8,452 nucleotides of DNA from an uncultured Desulfovibrio sp. (GTDB lineage: Bacteria; Desulfobacterota; Desulfovibrionia; Desulfovibrionales; Desulfovibrionaceae). The stretch spans positions 1 to 8,452 of the forward strand of contig CAMWVJ010000037.1 of assembly GCA_947177645.1 (NCBI GenBank). The letters run 5' to 3'. The notes under the pieces are model-generated. The model saw only the letters and a list, made by a program, of their open reading frames with translations, had not been told where the DNA came from and ran no database searches. The position numbers and the translations under genes are program-made. Numbering within the stretch: the stretch's first letter is position 1; every line of letters starts with the position of its first letter. Shown here in pieces: positions 1 to 5,725 of the stretch.

Positions 1-83
1 GCAGGTTGAAGTGGCTGGTGGCAGCCAGCTACCAACCTGTAAATTCTTACTGCCTTCACAAAACGAAATTTCCCGCTCGGCAT
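1..83 (-). CDS. Possible 5' end of an unidentified gene running off the left edge
   Basis: On the minus strand an ATG at 83-81 opens a frame that stays open to the window edge (27 codons, beginning MPSGKFRFVKAVRIYRL). It is preceded by a good ribosome binding site: AGGAG at 95-91, 7 nt before the ATG, inside a longer purine run (100-91). The direction matches the integrase, as expected for cargo of the same element. The visible piece is basic and has no recognised motif. The main caution is that a hairpin (2-39) lies inside the frame, and 27 codons is too short to exclude chance. I do not recognise the product. Confidence 0.3.
   Translation of the reverse strand, partial: MPSGKFRFVKAVRIYRLVAGCHQPLQP
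2..39. repeat. Stem-loop at the left edge
   Basis: CAGGTTG (2-8) pairs with CAACCTG (33-39), and TGGCTG (12-17) pairs with CAGCCA (22-27) around a GTGG loop, with an unequal internal loop between the two helices. No T-tract follows on either strand, so it does not look like a classical terminator. It may be an RNA structure or recombination-related repeat of the integrated element, or simply part of the partial gene on the minus strand. Confidence 0.5.
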
Positions 84-269
84 AAAACGACTCCTCTTCC
101 AAAATTTTGCGCAAGCATACTCATGGAAACCAGCGGATGACCAGCGAAAAAAACAAATGCACGATATTATGTTTTGCTGGACGACGGCCGCAGAGGAACG
201 CCATGCCTTCGGCAAGATTAAGAGGCACCGTTTCCTTGCAAGGGCAAGGATGATGACAGGGGAAAAGGT

Positions 270-533
270 ATGAGAGCGGTCTTAAGAAGCTATCAAGCTG
301 ATGGGATTAAACTTGATGCTTGGCGAGCTGAAATCACTCGCCCGCATTTTGTGAAGGGGGGGAGTCGAGATGAAAAACAGGGAGGAACAGTTTTTGAAGC
401 GGTGTGTTTTAGCCGGGCGCAGATGCCACCGCTCCGCCTTTTGCATTTCGTGGAGTGTTCATGGCCGGAGCCCCCGTCGGAGACGTTCCCGCCCATCGCC
501 CGCATGGATTTTATGCCGGAAGTACGGTCATGA
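270..533 (+). CDS. Doubtful small ORF, 87 aa
   Basis: The frame starts with ATG after a purine-rich stretch (AGGGGAAAAGG, about 256-268) that could serve as a ribosome binding site, and ends in a TGA inside the 82-nt branched structure. The protein has no signal peptide, membrane segment, repeat or motif I recognise. Its stop overlaps an internal ATG of the 461-610 frame (ATGA at 530-533), which could be coupling or chance. Third codon positions lack the strong GC bias of the core genes, so it may be accessory DNA or non-coding. A frame in +1 (370-711) also has a good ribosome binding site but runs antisense into the integrase, so it was not chosen. Confidence 0.22.
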   Translation: MRAVLRSYQADGIKLDAWRAEITRPHFVKGGSRDEKQGGTVFEAVCFSRAQMPPLRLLHFVECSWPEPPSETFPPIARMDFMPEVRS

Positions 534-610
534 ATGTCAAGGCGCGCGTCAGCGCCCCGAAGGGCTTGGCCTTGACAGAATGGCCGCTTCCGGCAAAGTG
601 CGGGAGGTGA
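461..610 (+). CDS. Doubtful small ORF, 49 aa, overlapping the branched structure
   Basis: ATG at 461 is preceded by GGAG (452-455) with 5-nt spacing. The frame runs 49 codons to TGA at 608-610 and is open upstream to about 413. The translation (start MAGAPVGDVPAHRPHGFY, end ALTEWPLPAKCGR) has an even amino-acid mix and reads more like protein than the other frames here. No domain is recognised. The 82-nt inverted repeat lies entirely inside the frame, so either the DNA has a dual role or the ORF is incidental to a repeat element. Finding the same short protein in related genomes would settle it. Confidence 0.28.
   Translation: MAGAPVGDVPAHRPHGFYAGSTVMNVKARVSAPKGLALTEWPLPAKCGR
514..595. repeat. 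82-nt branched inverted repeat downstream of the integrase
   Basis: Three helices stack: 514-522 with 587-595 (9 bp, TGCCGGAAG), 525-531 with 580-586 (7 pairs, one G-U), and 535-543 with 569-577 (9 bp, TGTCAAGGC). They are interrupted only by a 2-nt bulge (523-524) and a small internal loop (532-534/578-579). The tip splits into GCGC-GTCA-GCGC (544-555) and CCC-GAA-GGG (556-564). That makes 25 paired positions in the stem, far beyond chance. The single wobble (T528-G583) is G-U on the plus strand but A-C on the minus strand, so a plus-strand RNA folds slightly better. No T-tract follows on either side, which argues against an intrinsic terminator. Its role is unknown: candidates are a small RNA, a REP- or MITE-like element, or a DNA-processing site of the integrated element. 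Confidence 0.8.
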
Positions 611-632
611 TGGGCGGAAGAAGCAAATTCCC

Positions 633-1817
633 TTATTTACCCCGTAACTGGTCCAAAAAGTCGGCCCACTCCCCCATCATGCGGCGCCGCTCAGGCAGGA
701 ACTCGGCGTGATTATACGCCGCGCGGACGTGGTTTCTTTCGCCGTGGGCAAGCTGGCGTTCTATCCAATCCCGGTTATAGCCGAGTTCATTGAGCAGGGT
801 TGAGGCCATGCTCCGAAAGCCGTGGGGCACGATCTCCTCCTTGCCGAAGCCCATGGCGCGCAGGGCCACCAACAAGGACTCCAGTGCGATGGGCTTGGTG
901 TCAGTCCGCATGGAAGGGAAGAGGAAGCGTCCGTGCCCCGTATAGACGGAAAGCTCGTTGAGGATGGCCAGGCTCTGACGCGCCAGCGGCACGATGTGGC
1001 GGTGCTTCATCTTCATCTTTGCAGCCGGGATGCGCCATTCCGCGTTTTCAAAATCTATTTCCGACCACTCGGCCGAGCGCAGCTCTCCGGGCCGCACAAA
1101 AAGGAGCGGCGCCAGCCGGAGCGCGGACTTGACGGGCAAAAAACCACCATAGGCGTCAATGGCGCGGAGAAGCTCGCCGATGCGCTTTCTGTCGGTAATG
1201 GTCGCCATGTGCCGGACGCTCACTTTCGGAAGCGCGCCATGCAGCCCTTGGGTGATGTCATACTTGCAACGCCCGGTGGCGATGCCGTAGCGCAGGAGCT
1301 GGCCGCACAACTGCACGAGCCTGTGCGCGGTTTCCACGGCCCCGCTTTCCTCCACATGACGCGCCGCCTTAAGAATATCGGCCGGTTCGACCTCGGCAAT
1401 GTGCTTGCCGCCAAAAACGGGGAAAACCTTTTTTTCAAACAGCGCGCGGACTTTTTTCCCGTAGCTCGGCGCAAGCTGGCTCACATGCTTGTCGAACCAC
1501 TCACGGCTGACCGTTTCAAAGGAGTCCGCCTGCCGGCTCTGGATACTAGCCTTGGTGGCCTGCCGCTGGGCGCTGGGGTCGATGCCGTTTGCCAGCAGCT
1601 TCTTGGCTTCATCGCGCCGCAGTCGGGCTTCTTTCAGGCCGATGGTGGGATAGGTGCCAAGGGAAATGCGCTTTTCCTTGCCCTCCACACGATATTTCAA
1701 CCGCCACCATTTCCCGCCGCTGGGGGCAAGTTCCAAGTAGAGGCCGCCACCATCGAACATCTTGATGGTCTTGCCTTGCGGCTTGGCCGCCCGTATCGAG
1801 GTATCGGTTAGGGGCAT
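633..1817 (-). CDS. Tyrosine recombinase / P4-type integrase
   Basis: This 394-residue site-specific recombinase would integrate and help excise the element next to the tRNA. The N-terminus (residues 1-85, opening MPLTDTSIRAAKP and containing GGLYLEL and ISLGTYPTIGLKEAR) is the arm-binding DUF4102 domain typical of P4-type integrases. A core-binding helical domain spans about 95-200 and the catalytic domain about 205-385. The active site looks complete: R242 (in VRPGELR), a beta-hairpin lysine at 269-271, H332 and R335 (HGFR), H358 (LAHGE) and the nucleophile Y368 (AAYNH). Length matches the family. The ATG at 1817 is chosen because the family begins this way. The frame is open upstream through the tRNA to 2039, but that extension is an artefact. 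GGAG lies 10 nt before the ATG, in the loop of a hairpin (1818-1853) likely to influence expression. Confidence 0.95.
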   Translation of the reverse strand: MPLTDTSIRAAKPQGKTIKMFDGGGLYLELAPSGGKWWRLKYRVEGKEKRISLGTYPTIGLKEARLRRDEAKKLLANGIDPSAQRQATKASIQSRQADSFETVSREWFDKHVSQLAPSYGKKVRALFEKKVFPVFGGKHIAEVEPADILKAARHVEESGAVETAHRLVQLCGQLLRYGIATGRCKYDITQGLHGALPKVSVRHMATITDRKRIGELLRAIDAYGGFLPVKSALRLAPLLFVRPGELRSAEWSEIDFENAEWRIPAAKMKMKHRHIVPLARQSLAILNELSVYTGHGRFLFPSMRTDTKPIALESLLVALRAMGFGKEEIVPHGFRSMASTLLNELGYNRDWIERQLAHGERNHVRAAYNHAEFLPERRRMMGEWADFLDQLRGK

Positions 1818-1853
1818 GGGGGCAACACTCCGGCTCCGGTTTCTGTTGCCCCC
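1818..1853 (-). promoter_or_regulatory. Perfect 10-bp inverted repeat abutting the integrase start codon
   Basis: GGGGGCAACA (1818-1827) and TGTTGCCCCC (1844-1853) are perfect inverted copies around a 16-nt loop, ending exactly at the integrase ATG. In the integrase mRNA the loop ends in GGAG, the only Shine-Dalgarno-like sequence, and the start codon follows the stem directly. The arrangement could modulate translation, or the DNA could be bound by the integrase or a repressor. The repeat is seen directly; the function is inferred. Confidence 0.6.
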
Positions 1854-1919
1854 AGACTTGCCCCCAAAAGTGGTGGATGTCAAGCGACTTGAAACGACCT
1901 TATTGGATGTTGTATCCAA
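1846..1919. repeat. Repeat cluster between integrase and tRNA (probable att arm region)
   Basis: TTGCCCCC occurs at 1846-1853 and 1858-1865 (12-nt period), with an inverted copy at 1818-1825. TGGATGT occurs at 1874-1880 and 1904-1910 (30-nt period). Short perfect inverted repeats lie at 1880-1892 (TCAAG/CTTGA) and 1903-1919 (TTGGAT/ATCCAA). P4- and lambda-type integrases bind short repeated arm sites beside the crossover site, and the position between int and the tRNA 3' end fits. The assignment as arm sites is inference. Confidence 0.5.
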
Positions 1920-1920
1920 G

Positions 1921-1965
1921 AAAAACCGAAGTCCCGCAAGGCTTTTTGCACCTTGCGGGACTTCG
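1921..1965 (-). terminator. Rho-independent terminator after tRNA-CAU
   Basis: A perfect 15-bp stem (1951-1965 with 1927-1941, core GAAGTCCCGCAAGG) around a 9-nt loop is followed on the minus strand by GTTTTTC. It lies 13 nt past the tRNA CCA end and would stop the tRNA transcript before the integrase. If the crossover lies within the tRNA 3' end, this terminator belongs to the element and may replace the host's own. Confidence 0.85.
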
Positions 1966-1978
1966 CTGTTCCAAGAAA

Positions 1979-2054
1979 TGGTGGGCCCACCAGGACTCGA
2001 ACCTGGGACTTGCCGGTTATGAGCCGGAGGCTCTACCAACTGAGCTATAGGCCC
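1979..2054 (-). tRNA. tRNA with CAU anticodon (Ile2 or elongator Met)
   Basis: A 76-nt cloverleaf with encoded CCA (1979-1981) and A73. The acceptor GGGCCTA pairs with TGGGCCC (one G-U), the D-arm has AGTTGGTA, the anticodon loop is CTCATAA, and the T-arm is CCAGG-TTCGAGT-CCTGG. It is not initiator tRNA, since G1 pairs with C72. The CAU anticodon can mean elongator Met or the lysidine-modified Ile2 that reads AUA. The C4-G69 and C5-G68 pairs are TilS-recognition features reported for E. coli Ile2 and lean towards Ile2. The outermost anticodon-stem pair (27-43) is a U-C mismatch. Its 3' end faces the integrase, making it the probable integration target. Confidence 0.95.
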
Positions 2055-2060
2055 CGCAGT

Positions 2061-2089
2061 TCCTTACGGCGCGGGCTCTCCGCTGTCAA
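2061..2089 (-). promoter_or_regulatory. Candidate sigma70 promoter of tRNA-CAU
   Basis: On the minus strand a perfect -35 TTGACA (2089-2084) is followed by 17 nt and TAAGGA (2066-2061), a poor -10. Transcription would begin almost at the tRNA 5' end. The strong -35 and exact spacing support it; the weak -10 limits confidence. Confidence 0.45.
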
Positions 2090-2127
2090 GAAGCGCCGGC
2101 CCGGGGTAACTTTGCGCCGTTTCCGGG

Positions 2128-2451
2128 CTAGGCCTCCTCGCCGGTCTCGCCCAGGTATTTCAGCACCTCGTAGTGCACATGGTCGAGGATGTCGGTGAGC
2201 TTGCCCACACATTCGTCGCCCACCGCCTTGCCGAGCAGGGAGGAGAGAAAGGCCGCGCGCCGCGCGTTGACGAGCGCCTTATAGCCCTCCTCGTCGTTTT
2301 TGGGCAGCGCGTCGAGGCTTTCCTGAAATTGCCTGAGCTCTTCCTCGTCGAGGTTCTTGATGGGCTCGGCCACGCCGTCGATGGAAACGATGCCGTCGCG
2401 CACCTCCAGCATGACGGGCTTGCCCCGCACTTCACCGATGCAGACTTCCAT
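2128..2451 (-). CDS. Small acidic protein of unknown function, 107 aa
   Basis: ATG at 2451 is chosen over the further upstream in-frame ATG (2541) because GGGAGG sits 4 nt before it and the upstream extension would be translated from the terminator of tRNA-Ser. The protein starts with a short segment likely to form beta strands (residues 1-32, with GEVRGKPVMLEVRDG and IVSIDGVAEPI). It continues as a charged, mostly helical stretch with an acidic cluster (NLDEEELRQFQESL, 33-46) and ends in GETGEEA. There is no signal peptide or membrane segment, and two cysteines (C4, C81) are not in a metal motif. Codon use matches the core genes, so I take it as real host DNA. I do not recognise the family. 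It lies alone between two tRNA genes. Confidence 0.75.
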   Translation of the reverse strand: MEVCIGEVRGKPVMLEVRDGIVSIDGVAEPIKNLDEEELRQFQESLDALPKNDEEGYKALVNARRAAFLSSLLGKAVGDECVGKLTDILDHVHYEVLKYLGETGEEA

Positions 2452-2503
2452 ACGCCCTCCCGCGCGGCCGGCCCCGGCATGCCACGGGCGCCCCGCGCTG
2501 ATG

Positions 2504-2536
2504 AAAAAGGCCCCCGGCTGCGACCGGCCGGGAGCC
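2504..2536 (-). terminator. Rho-independent terminator after tRNA-Ser
   Basis: On the minus strand GGCTCCCGGC (2536-2527) pairs with GCCGGGGGCC (2518-2509), 10 bp with one wobble and an 8-nt loop, followed by TTTTT (2508-2504). It begins 14 nt past the CCA end of tRNA-Ser. Confidence 0.85.
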
Positions 2537-2550
2537 TGCAAAACTTCCTG

Positions 2551-2644
2551 TGGCGGAGGGGGTGGGATTCGAACCCACGTACCGGTTACTCACCGATAAC
2601 TCGATTTCGAGTCGAGCGCGTTACGGCCGCTTCGCTACCCCTCC
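2551..2644 (-). tRNA. tRNA-Ser (CGA)
   Basis: A 94-nt class II tRNA with encoded CCA and G73. The acceptor GGAGGGG pairs with CCCCTCC. The anticodon arm is CTCGA-CTCGAAA-TCGAG, giving anticodon CGA (reads UCG). A long variable arm with a CGG/CCG stem is typical of serine, and the T-arm is GTGGG-TTCGAAT-CCCAC. It has its own likely promoter (2678-2706) and terminator (2504-2536), so it is probably monocistronic. Confidence 0.97.
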
Positions 2645-2677
2645 GGCCGCTGGCGGGAGCGCCGCCAGTGGAGAGAC

Positions 2678-2706
2678 TGTTTAGCCCATCTTGGCGCAAA
2701 TGGCAA
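2678..2706 (-). promoter_or_regulatory. Candidate sigma70 promoter of tRNA-Ser
   Basis: TTGCCA (2706-2701, five of six to consensus) is followed by 17 nt and TAAACA (2683-2678, a weak -10) on the minus strand, giving a leader of roughly 25-30 nt before the tRNA. A small 7-bp hairpin (2650-2656/2662-2668) lies in that leader. It begins 25 bp past the stop codon of the carboxypeptidase gene. Confidence 0.45.
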
Positions 2707-2730
2707 TCCGCGCCGCAGCTTGCGCAAATC

Positions 2731-3984
2731 CTAACCGGAGCGCCCCCGCGTGCGCCCGCCCCGGGCCGCGTGCCCCGCGCCCTTGCCAGGCTCATGCTTG
2801 CGCAGGGTAGCCTTGCGCTTGGCCGTGCGCATGTCCACGGCCTTTTTGCCCGCGGTGGCCTTGGCGCCCGCGGCCCTGGCCGTCCCCCTCGAGGCGGTGA
2901 CCCGGCCCTGGGGCTTCTTGCTGTAGGCCGCCTTCGCCCTGGCGGCATGGCGCCCCTGGGCGTAGTTGCCCAAAAGGCTGAATTCCCGGTCTTTGGAGGG
3001 TCTGGGCGCCCGGGCATAGGCGCGGTGCGGCCGGAGCAGGCCGGCGTCGCGCGCGGTCTTGCGCACGTCGATGCGCCTCGCGTCCACGGGGAGCCCGTCC
3101 AGCGCCGCTGTCACGGAGACGGCCTGGTTTTCGCAGACGAGGAAGCCCGCGTCCAAAAGGCGGCAGGCCTCGGCGCCGCGCACATACATGTCGGGCGCGC
3201 CCATGATGACCGCCAAAAGCCGCCGGCCGTTCTTGCTGGCCGTGAACACCATATTGTAGCCCGAGGCCCGGATCCAGCCGGTCTTGAGGCCGTCCGCGCC
3301 GGGATACTGCCCGAGCAGCGGGTTCTTGTTCCATGTGGTCTGGCCGGCATGGGTAAGGAGGCGCGTATTGTGCAGCTCGAGCGCGTCCGGGTGGCTTTTC
3401 AGGTAGGCCCGCGCCAGCGTCAGCATGTCGCGCGCCGTGGTGCGTTGCCCGGCCGCAGGCAGCCCGTGCGGGTTGAGAAAGAGGCTGTCGTTCATGCCAA
3501 GCTCGCGCGCGCGGACATTCATCATGTTCACGAAAGCCGGCACCGAGCCGCCCACGAATTCGGCCACCGCGTGGCTCGCGTCATTGCCCGAGGAAACAGC
3601 CATGCCGAGCAAAAGCCGCCCCAGCGGGACGGTCTCGTTGCGCGAGAGGCCCATCCGCGAGCCCCCCGTGGCCGCCGCAGCCGGGCTCACGGTGACGGGC
3701 GTGTCGGCATTGGCGCGGCCCTCGCTGATGTGGTCGAGCGCGAGATACATGGAGAGGATCTTGGTGAGCGATGCCGGGGGGATGGGCTCGTCCGCGTTCT
3801 GCTCGAAGAGGATGGCGTCGTGGTCGAGGTCATAGACCATGGCCGAGCACACTCCGACGGGGCTCGCCGGGAGCACCTGCGGCGCGGCAGGGACGGCTTG
3901 GGGCGCCAGCAAAAAGAGCAGGAGGATGAGGGCGCGCCCGGGGCGCGAAAAACGGCAATGACGGAAAAGACGCGACAGCGGCAT
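2731..3984 (-). CDS. D-alanyl-D-alanine carboxypeptidase (peptidase S11, PBP5/6-like)
   Basis: This periplasmic penicillin-binding protein would trim the terminal D-Ala from peptidoglycan pentapeptides. A signal peptide covers about residues 1-34 (basic start, then ALILLLFLLAPQAVPA). The three active-site motifs are intact: S72-L-T-K75, S132-G133-N134 and K234-T235-G236, with spacing close to E. coli PBP5. The catalytic domain ends near residue 290. Beyond about 320 there is no recognisable PBP5 C-terminal domain or amphipathic membrane anchor. Instead a Lys/Arg/Ala/Gly-rich tail of some 80 residues ends the 417-aa protein. ATG at 3984 is chosen for AAGGA 8 nt upstream and because the signal peptide follows directly. 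It is divergent from the S41 protease. The exact subclass (dacA, dacC or another) cannot be told, so no symbol is given. Confidence 0.93.
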   Translation of the reverse strand: MPLSRLFRHCRFSRPGRALILLLFLLAPQAVPAAPQVLPASPVGVCSAMVYDLDHDAILFEQNADEPIPPASLTKILSMYLALDHISEGRANADTPVTVSPAAAATGGSRMGLSRNETVPLGRLLLGMAVSSGNDASHAVAEFVGGSVPAFVNMMNVRARELGMNDSLFLNPHGLPAAGQRTTARDMLTLARAYLKSHPDALELHNTRLLTHAGQTTWNKNPLLGQYPGADGLKTGWIRASGYNMVFTASKNGRRLLAVIMGAPDMYVRGAEACRLLDAGFLVCENQAVSVTAALDGLPVDARRIDVRKTARDAGLLRPHRAYARAPRPSKDREFSLLGNYAQGRHAARAKAAYSKKPQGRVTASRGTARAAGAKATAGKKAVDMRTAKRKATLRKHEPGKGAGHAARGGRTRGRSG

Positions 3985-4300
3985 GGCGATCCTTTGCTGG
4001 AATGACGGCCCGCCCGCAAGGCCAGAGATGCTTTGCTTCCGCTTACGCCATTCTGCGGATGCTGGCAAGCGAAAAGGCCGAAAATGCCGGCAGGGCGCCG
4101 TTCCGGGGTGGACGTGAGCGCCCTTGACGCCGCCGGGATGGGCCTTAGCTTGTTCCATCCGCGGCGCCGCGCGCCCGGGCCGCGTTTTGCGGCCATTTCC
4201 GGCCGTTGCGGCATTGCCTTTTCCCCCGAAAAGCGGCACTATCAGCGCCGCATTTCCGTGCCCTGCCGGCACAGGCCGACGCCAGACCAACGAGGCAACC
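3985..4300. other. Divergent intergenic region
   Basis: This 316-bp, very GC-rich gap must hold promoters for both the carboxypeptidase (minus) and the protease (plus). Weak candidates are TTGCCA/TAAGCG with 17-nt spacing on the minus strand (4068-4040) and TTGACG/TAGCTT with 16-nt spacing on the plus strand (4124-4151). Both have poor -10 boxes. A small hairpin GTGCC-CTGCC-GGCAC (4258-4272) lies in the protease leader. No credible gene is seen here; long frames crossing it are upstream extensions of the flanking genes. Confidence 0.5.
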
Positions 4301-5716
4301 ATGCGCGTTTTCGCCCCCACCTGCCTTCTCGTGTTCCTGCTCCTCCTTTGCGGCTGCGGCGCCCAGGCCGCGCCCGGACCCGACGCCGCGGCCCCCCAGA
4401 CCGGCAAGGACGCGGCCAAGACCCAGAAAGAACAGGCCCGCGACCAGGCCAGGGAAAAGCTCAACAAGTATGACGCCGCGCGCCGCTTCAGCCAGGTGCT
4501 CGACCTCGTGGAGCGCAACTACGTCAAGGACGTGACCCAGTCCGAGCTCATCAACGGCGCCCTCAAGGGCATGCTCCAGGGGCTGGACCCGCACTCCACC
4601 TTCATGACCTCCGACGAATACAAGGAAATGCAGGAGACCACCTCCGGCGAATTCTTCGGCGTGGGCATCGAGATCTCGCTGGAGAACGGCCAGGTCATCG
4701 TGGTCACGCCCATCGAGGACACCCCGGCCTTCCGCGCCGGGCTCCAGCCGGGGGACGTGATCCTCTCCATCGACGGCCAGCCCGCGCAGGAGCTTTCGCT
4801 GCAGGAGGTCGTCTCGCGCATCCGCGGCGCCAAGGGCAGCGAGGTGGAGCTGACCATCCTGCACAGCAATGCCAAGACCCCGCAGACCGTGCGCATCACG
4901 CGCGACGCCATCCCGCTCATCAGCGTCAAGTCCAAGCAGCTCGAGGACGGCTATTACTGGGTGCGCCTCACCCGCTTTTCCGAGCGCACCACCGAGGAGC
5001 TCAAGGAGGCGCTCAAGCAGGCCCAGAAGGAAAGCAAGGCCGCTGGCGGCATCAAGGGCATCGTGCTCGATTTGCGCAACAACCCGGGCGGCCTGCTCGA
5101 CCAGGCCGTGAGCGTGTCCGACACCTTCCTTGACAACGGCACCATCGTGTCCATCAAGGGCCGCGACGACGGCGCCCAGCGCACCTATTCCGCGCGCAGG
5201 CAGGCCGACGACATCGACGTGCCCATGGTGGTGCTCGTCAACGCGGGCTCGGCCTCGGCCTCGGAGATCGTGGCCGGCGCCCTGCGCGACCAGAAGCGCG
5301 CGCCCATCCTCGGCGAGCGCTCCTTCGGCAAGGGCTCGGTGCAGAACATCATCCCGCTGGCCGACGGCTCGGGCCTCAAGCTCACGGTGGCGCTCTACTA
5401 CACGCCCAACGGCAGCTCCATCCAGGCCGAGGGCATCGTGCCGGACTTCGAGGTGGTCTTCGAGCCGCCGCACGCCGAAGACAAGGACAATCCCCGCCTC
5501 CTCCTGCGCGAGCAGGACCTCAACCGCCACCTTGAAAACAGCAAGGGCAAGCCCGCCAAGGGCAAGGCGGCCAAGGACGAGGGCAAGGAACAGCTCGCCC
5601 GCGACAACCAGCTGCGCATGGGGCTGCAAATGGTCAAGAGCCTGCCGCGCCTCCAGGAATTGCAGAAGCCGCAGGCCAAGGCCGATACGCAGGCCAAGGC
5701 CGCGCCTGCGAAGTAG
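4301..5716 (+). CDS. ctpA: C-terminal processing protease (peptidase S41, CtpA/Prc family)
   Basis: This 471-residue serine protease acts in the cell envelope, where the family cleaves C-termini of periplasmic or lipoprotein substrates and often tunes peptidoglycan hydrolases. The N-terminal signal has LCGC at 16-19, a possible lipobox with C19 as lipidated residue; signal peptidase I cleavage near AQA-A (24) is the alternative. An S41 N-terminal helical part follows (60-110, LDPHSTFM at 95-102), then a PDZ domain (about 115-200) and the protease core. The catalytic set is S319 (in GSASASEI), K344 and Q348 (FGKGSVQ), with the 25-residue Ser-Lys spacing and Q at K+4 seen in CtpB-type enzymes. 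A Lys/Ala-rich linker (412-435) and charged tail end it. GAGG precedes the ATG. proC follows after 9 nt. Confidence 0.94.
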   Translation: MRVFAPTCLLVFLLLLCGCGAQAAPGPDAAAPQTGKDAAKTQKEQARDQAREKLNKYDAARRFSQVLDLVERNYVKDVTQSELINGALKGMLQGLDPHSTFMTSDEYKEMQETTSGEFFGVGIEISLENGQVIVVTPIEDTPAFRAGLQPGDVILSIDGQPAQELSLQEVVSRIRGAKGSEVELTILHSNAKTPQTVRITRDAIPLISVKSKQLEDGYYWVRLTRFSERTTEELKEALKQAQKESKAAGGIKGIVLDLRNNPGGLLDQAVSVSDTFLDNGTIVSIKGRDDGAQRTYSARRQADDIDVPMVVLVNAGSASASEIVAGALRDQKRAPILGERSFGKGSVQNIIPLADGSGLKLTVALYYTPNGSSIQAEGIVPDFEVVFEPPHAEDKDNPRLLLREQDLNRHLENSKGKPAKGKAAKDEGKEQLARDNQLRMGLQMVKSLPRLQELQKPQAKADTQAKAAPAK

Positions 5717-5725
5717 GGGGACGGC

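Larger units (their letters stand above)
84..632. other. Gene-poor end of the integrated element
   Basis: This stretch lies between the integrase stop and the left-edge frame. It has no long convincing ORF and more mixed base composition than the core genes to the right. Visible items are two weak small ORFs (270-533 and 461-610, described separately), the 82-nt branched inverted repeat (514-595), a perfect 10-bp palindrome CCTTGCAAGG at 234-243 overlapping a CCTTGC/GCAAGG inverted repeat (234-239/244-249), and an ACCAGCG direct repeat near 130-147. I saw no second copy of the tRNA 3' end here, so the far attachment site is not in this stretch. Confidence 0.6.

Noticed and set aside
514..595. 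Integron attC site or intrinsic terminator
   Set aside because: The attC core consensus at the stem ends is not present, and there is no T-tract on either side, so neither label is supported.
370..711. 113-aa plus-strand ORF with a good purine-rich ribosome site
   Set aside because: Arginine-rich, low-complexity translation that runs antisense into the end of the integrase; after the first dozen residues it does not look like protein.
822..1811. 329-aa plus-strand frame opposite the integrase
   Set aside because: It is the antisense shadow of a gene with a complete catalytic motif set, and its translation has no domain-like pattern.
1818..2039. Upstream extension of the integrase frame to 468 aa
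   Set aside because: It reads antisense through no gene but directly through the tRNA and its terminator on the same strand; the family start is the ATG at 1817.
1..2054. CRISPR array
   Set aside because: The repeats here are 7-10 bp, few, and not regularly spaced with unique spacers.
2173..4005. 610-aa plus-strand frame across a tRNA and the carboxypeptidase
   Set aside because: It is a GC-driven open frame, rich in Arg, Gly and Ala, that reads antisense through tRNA-Ser and an S11 enzyme with all three motifs.
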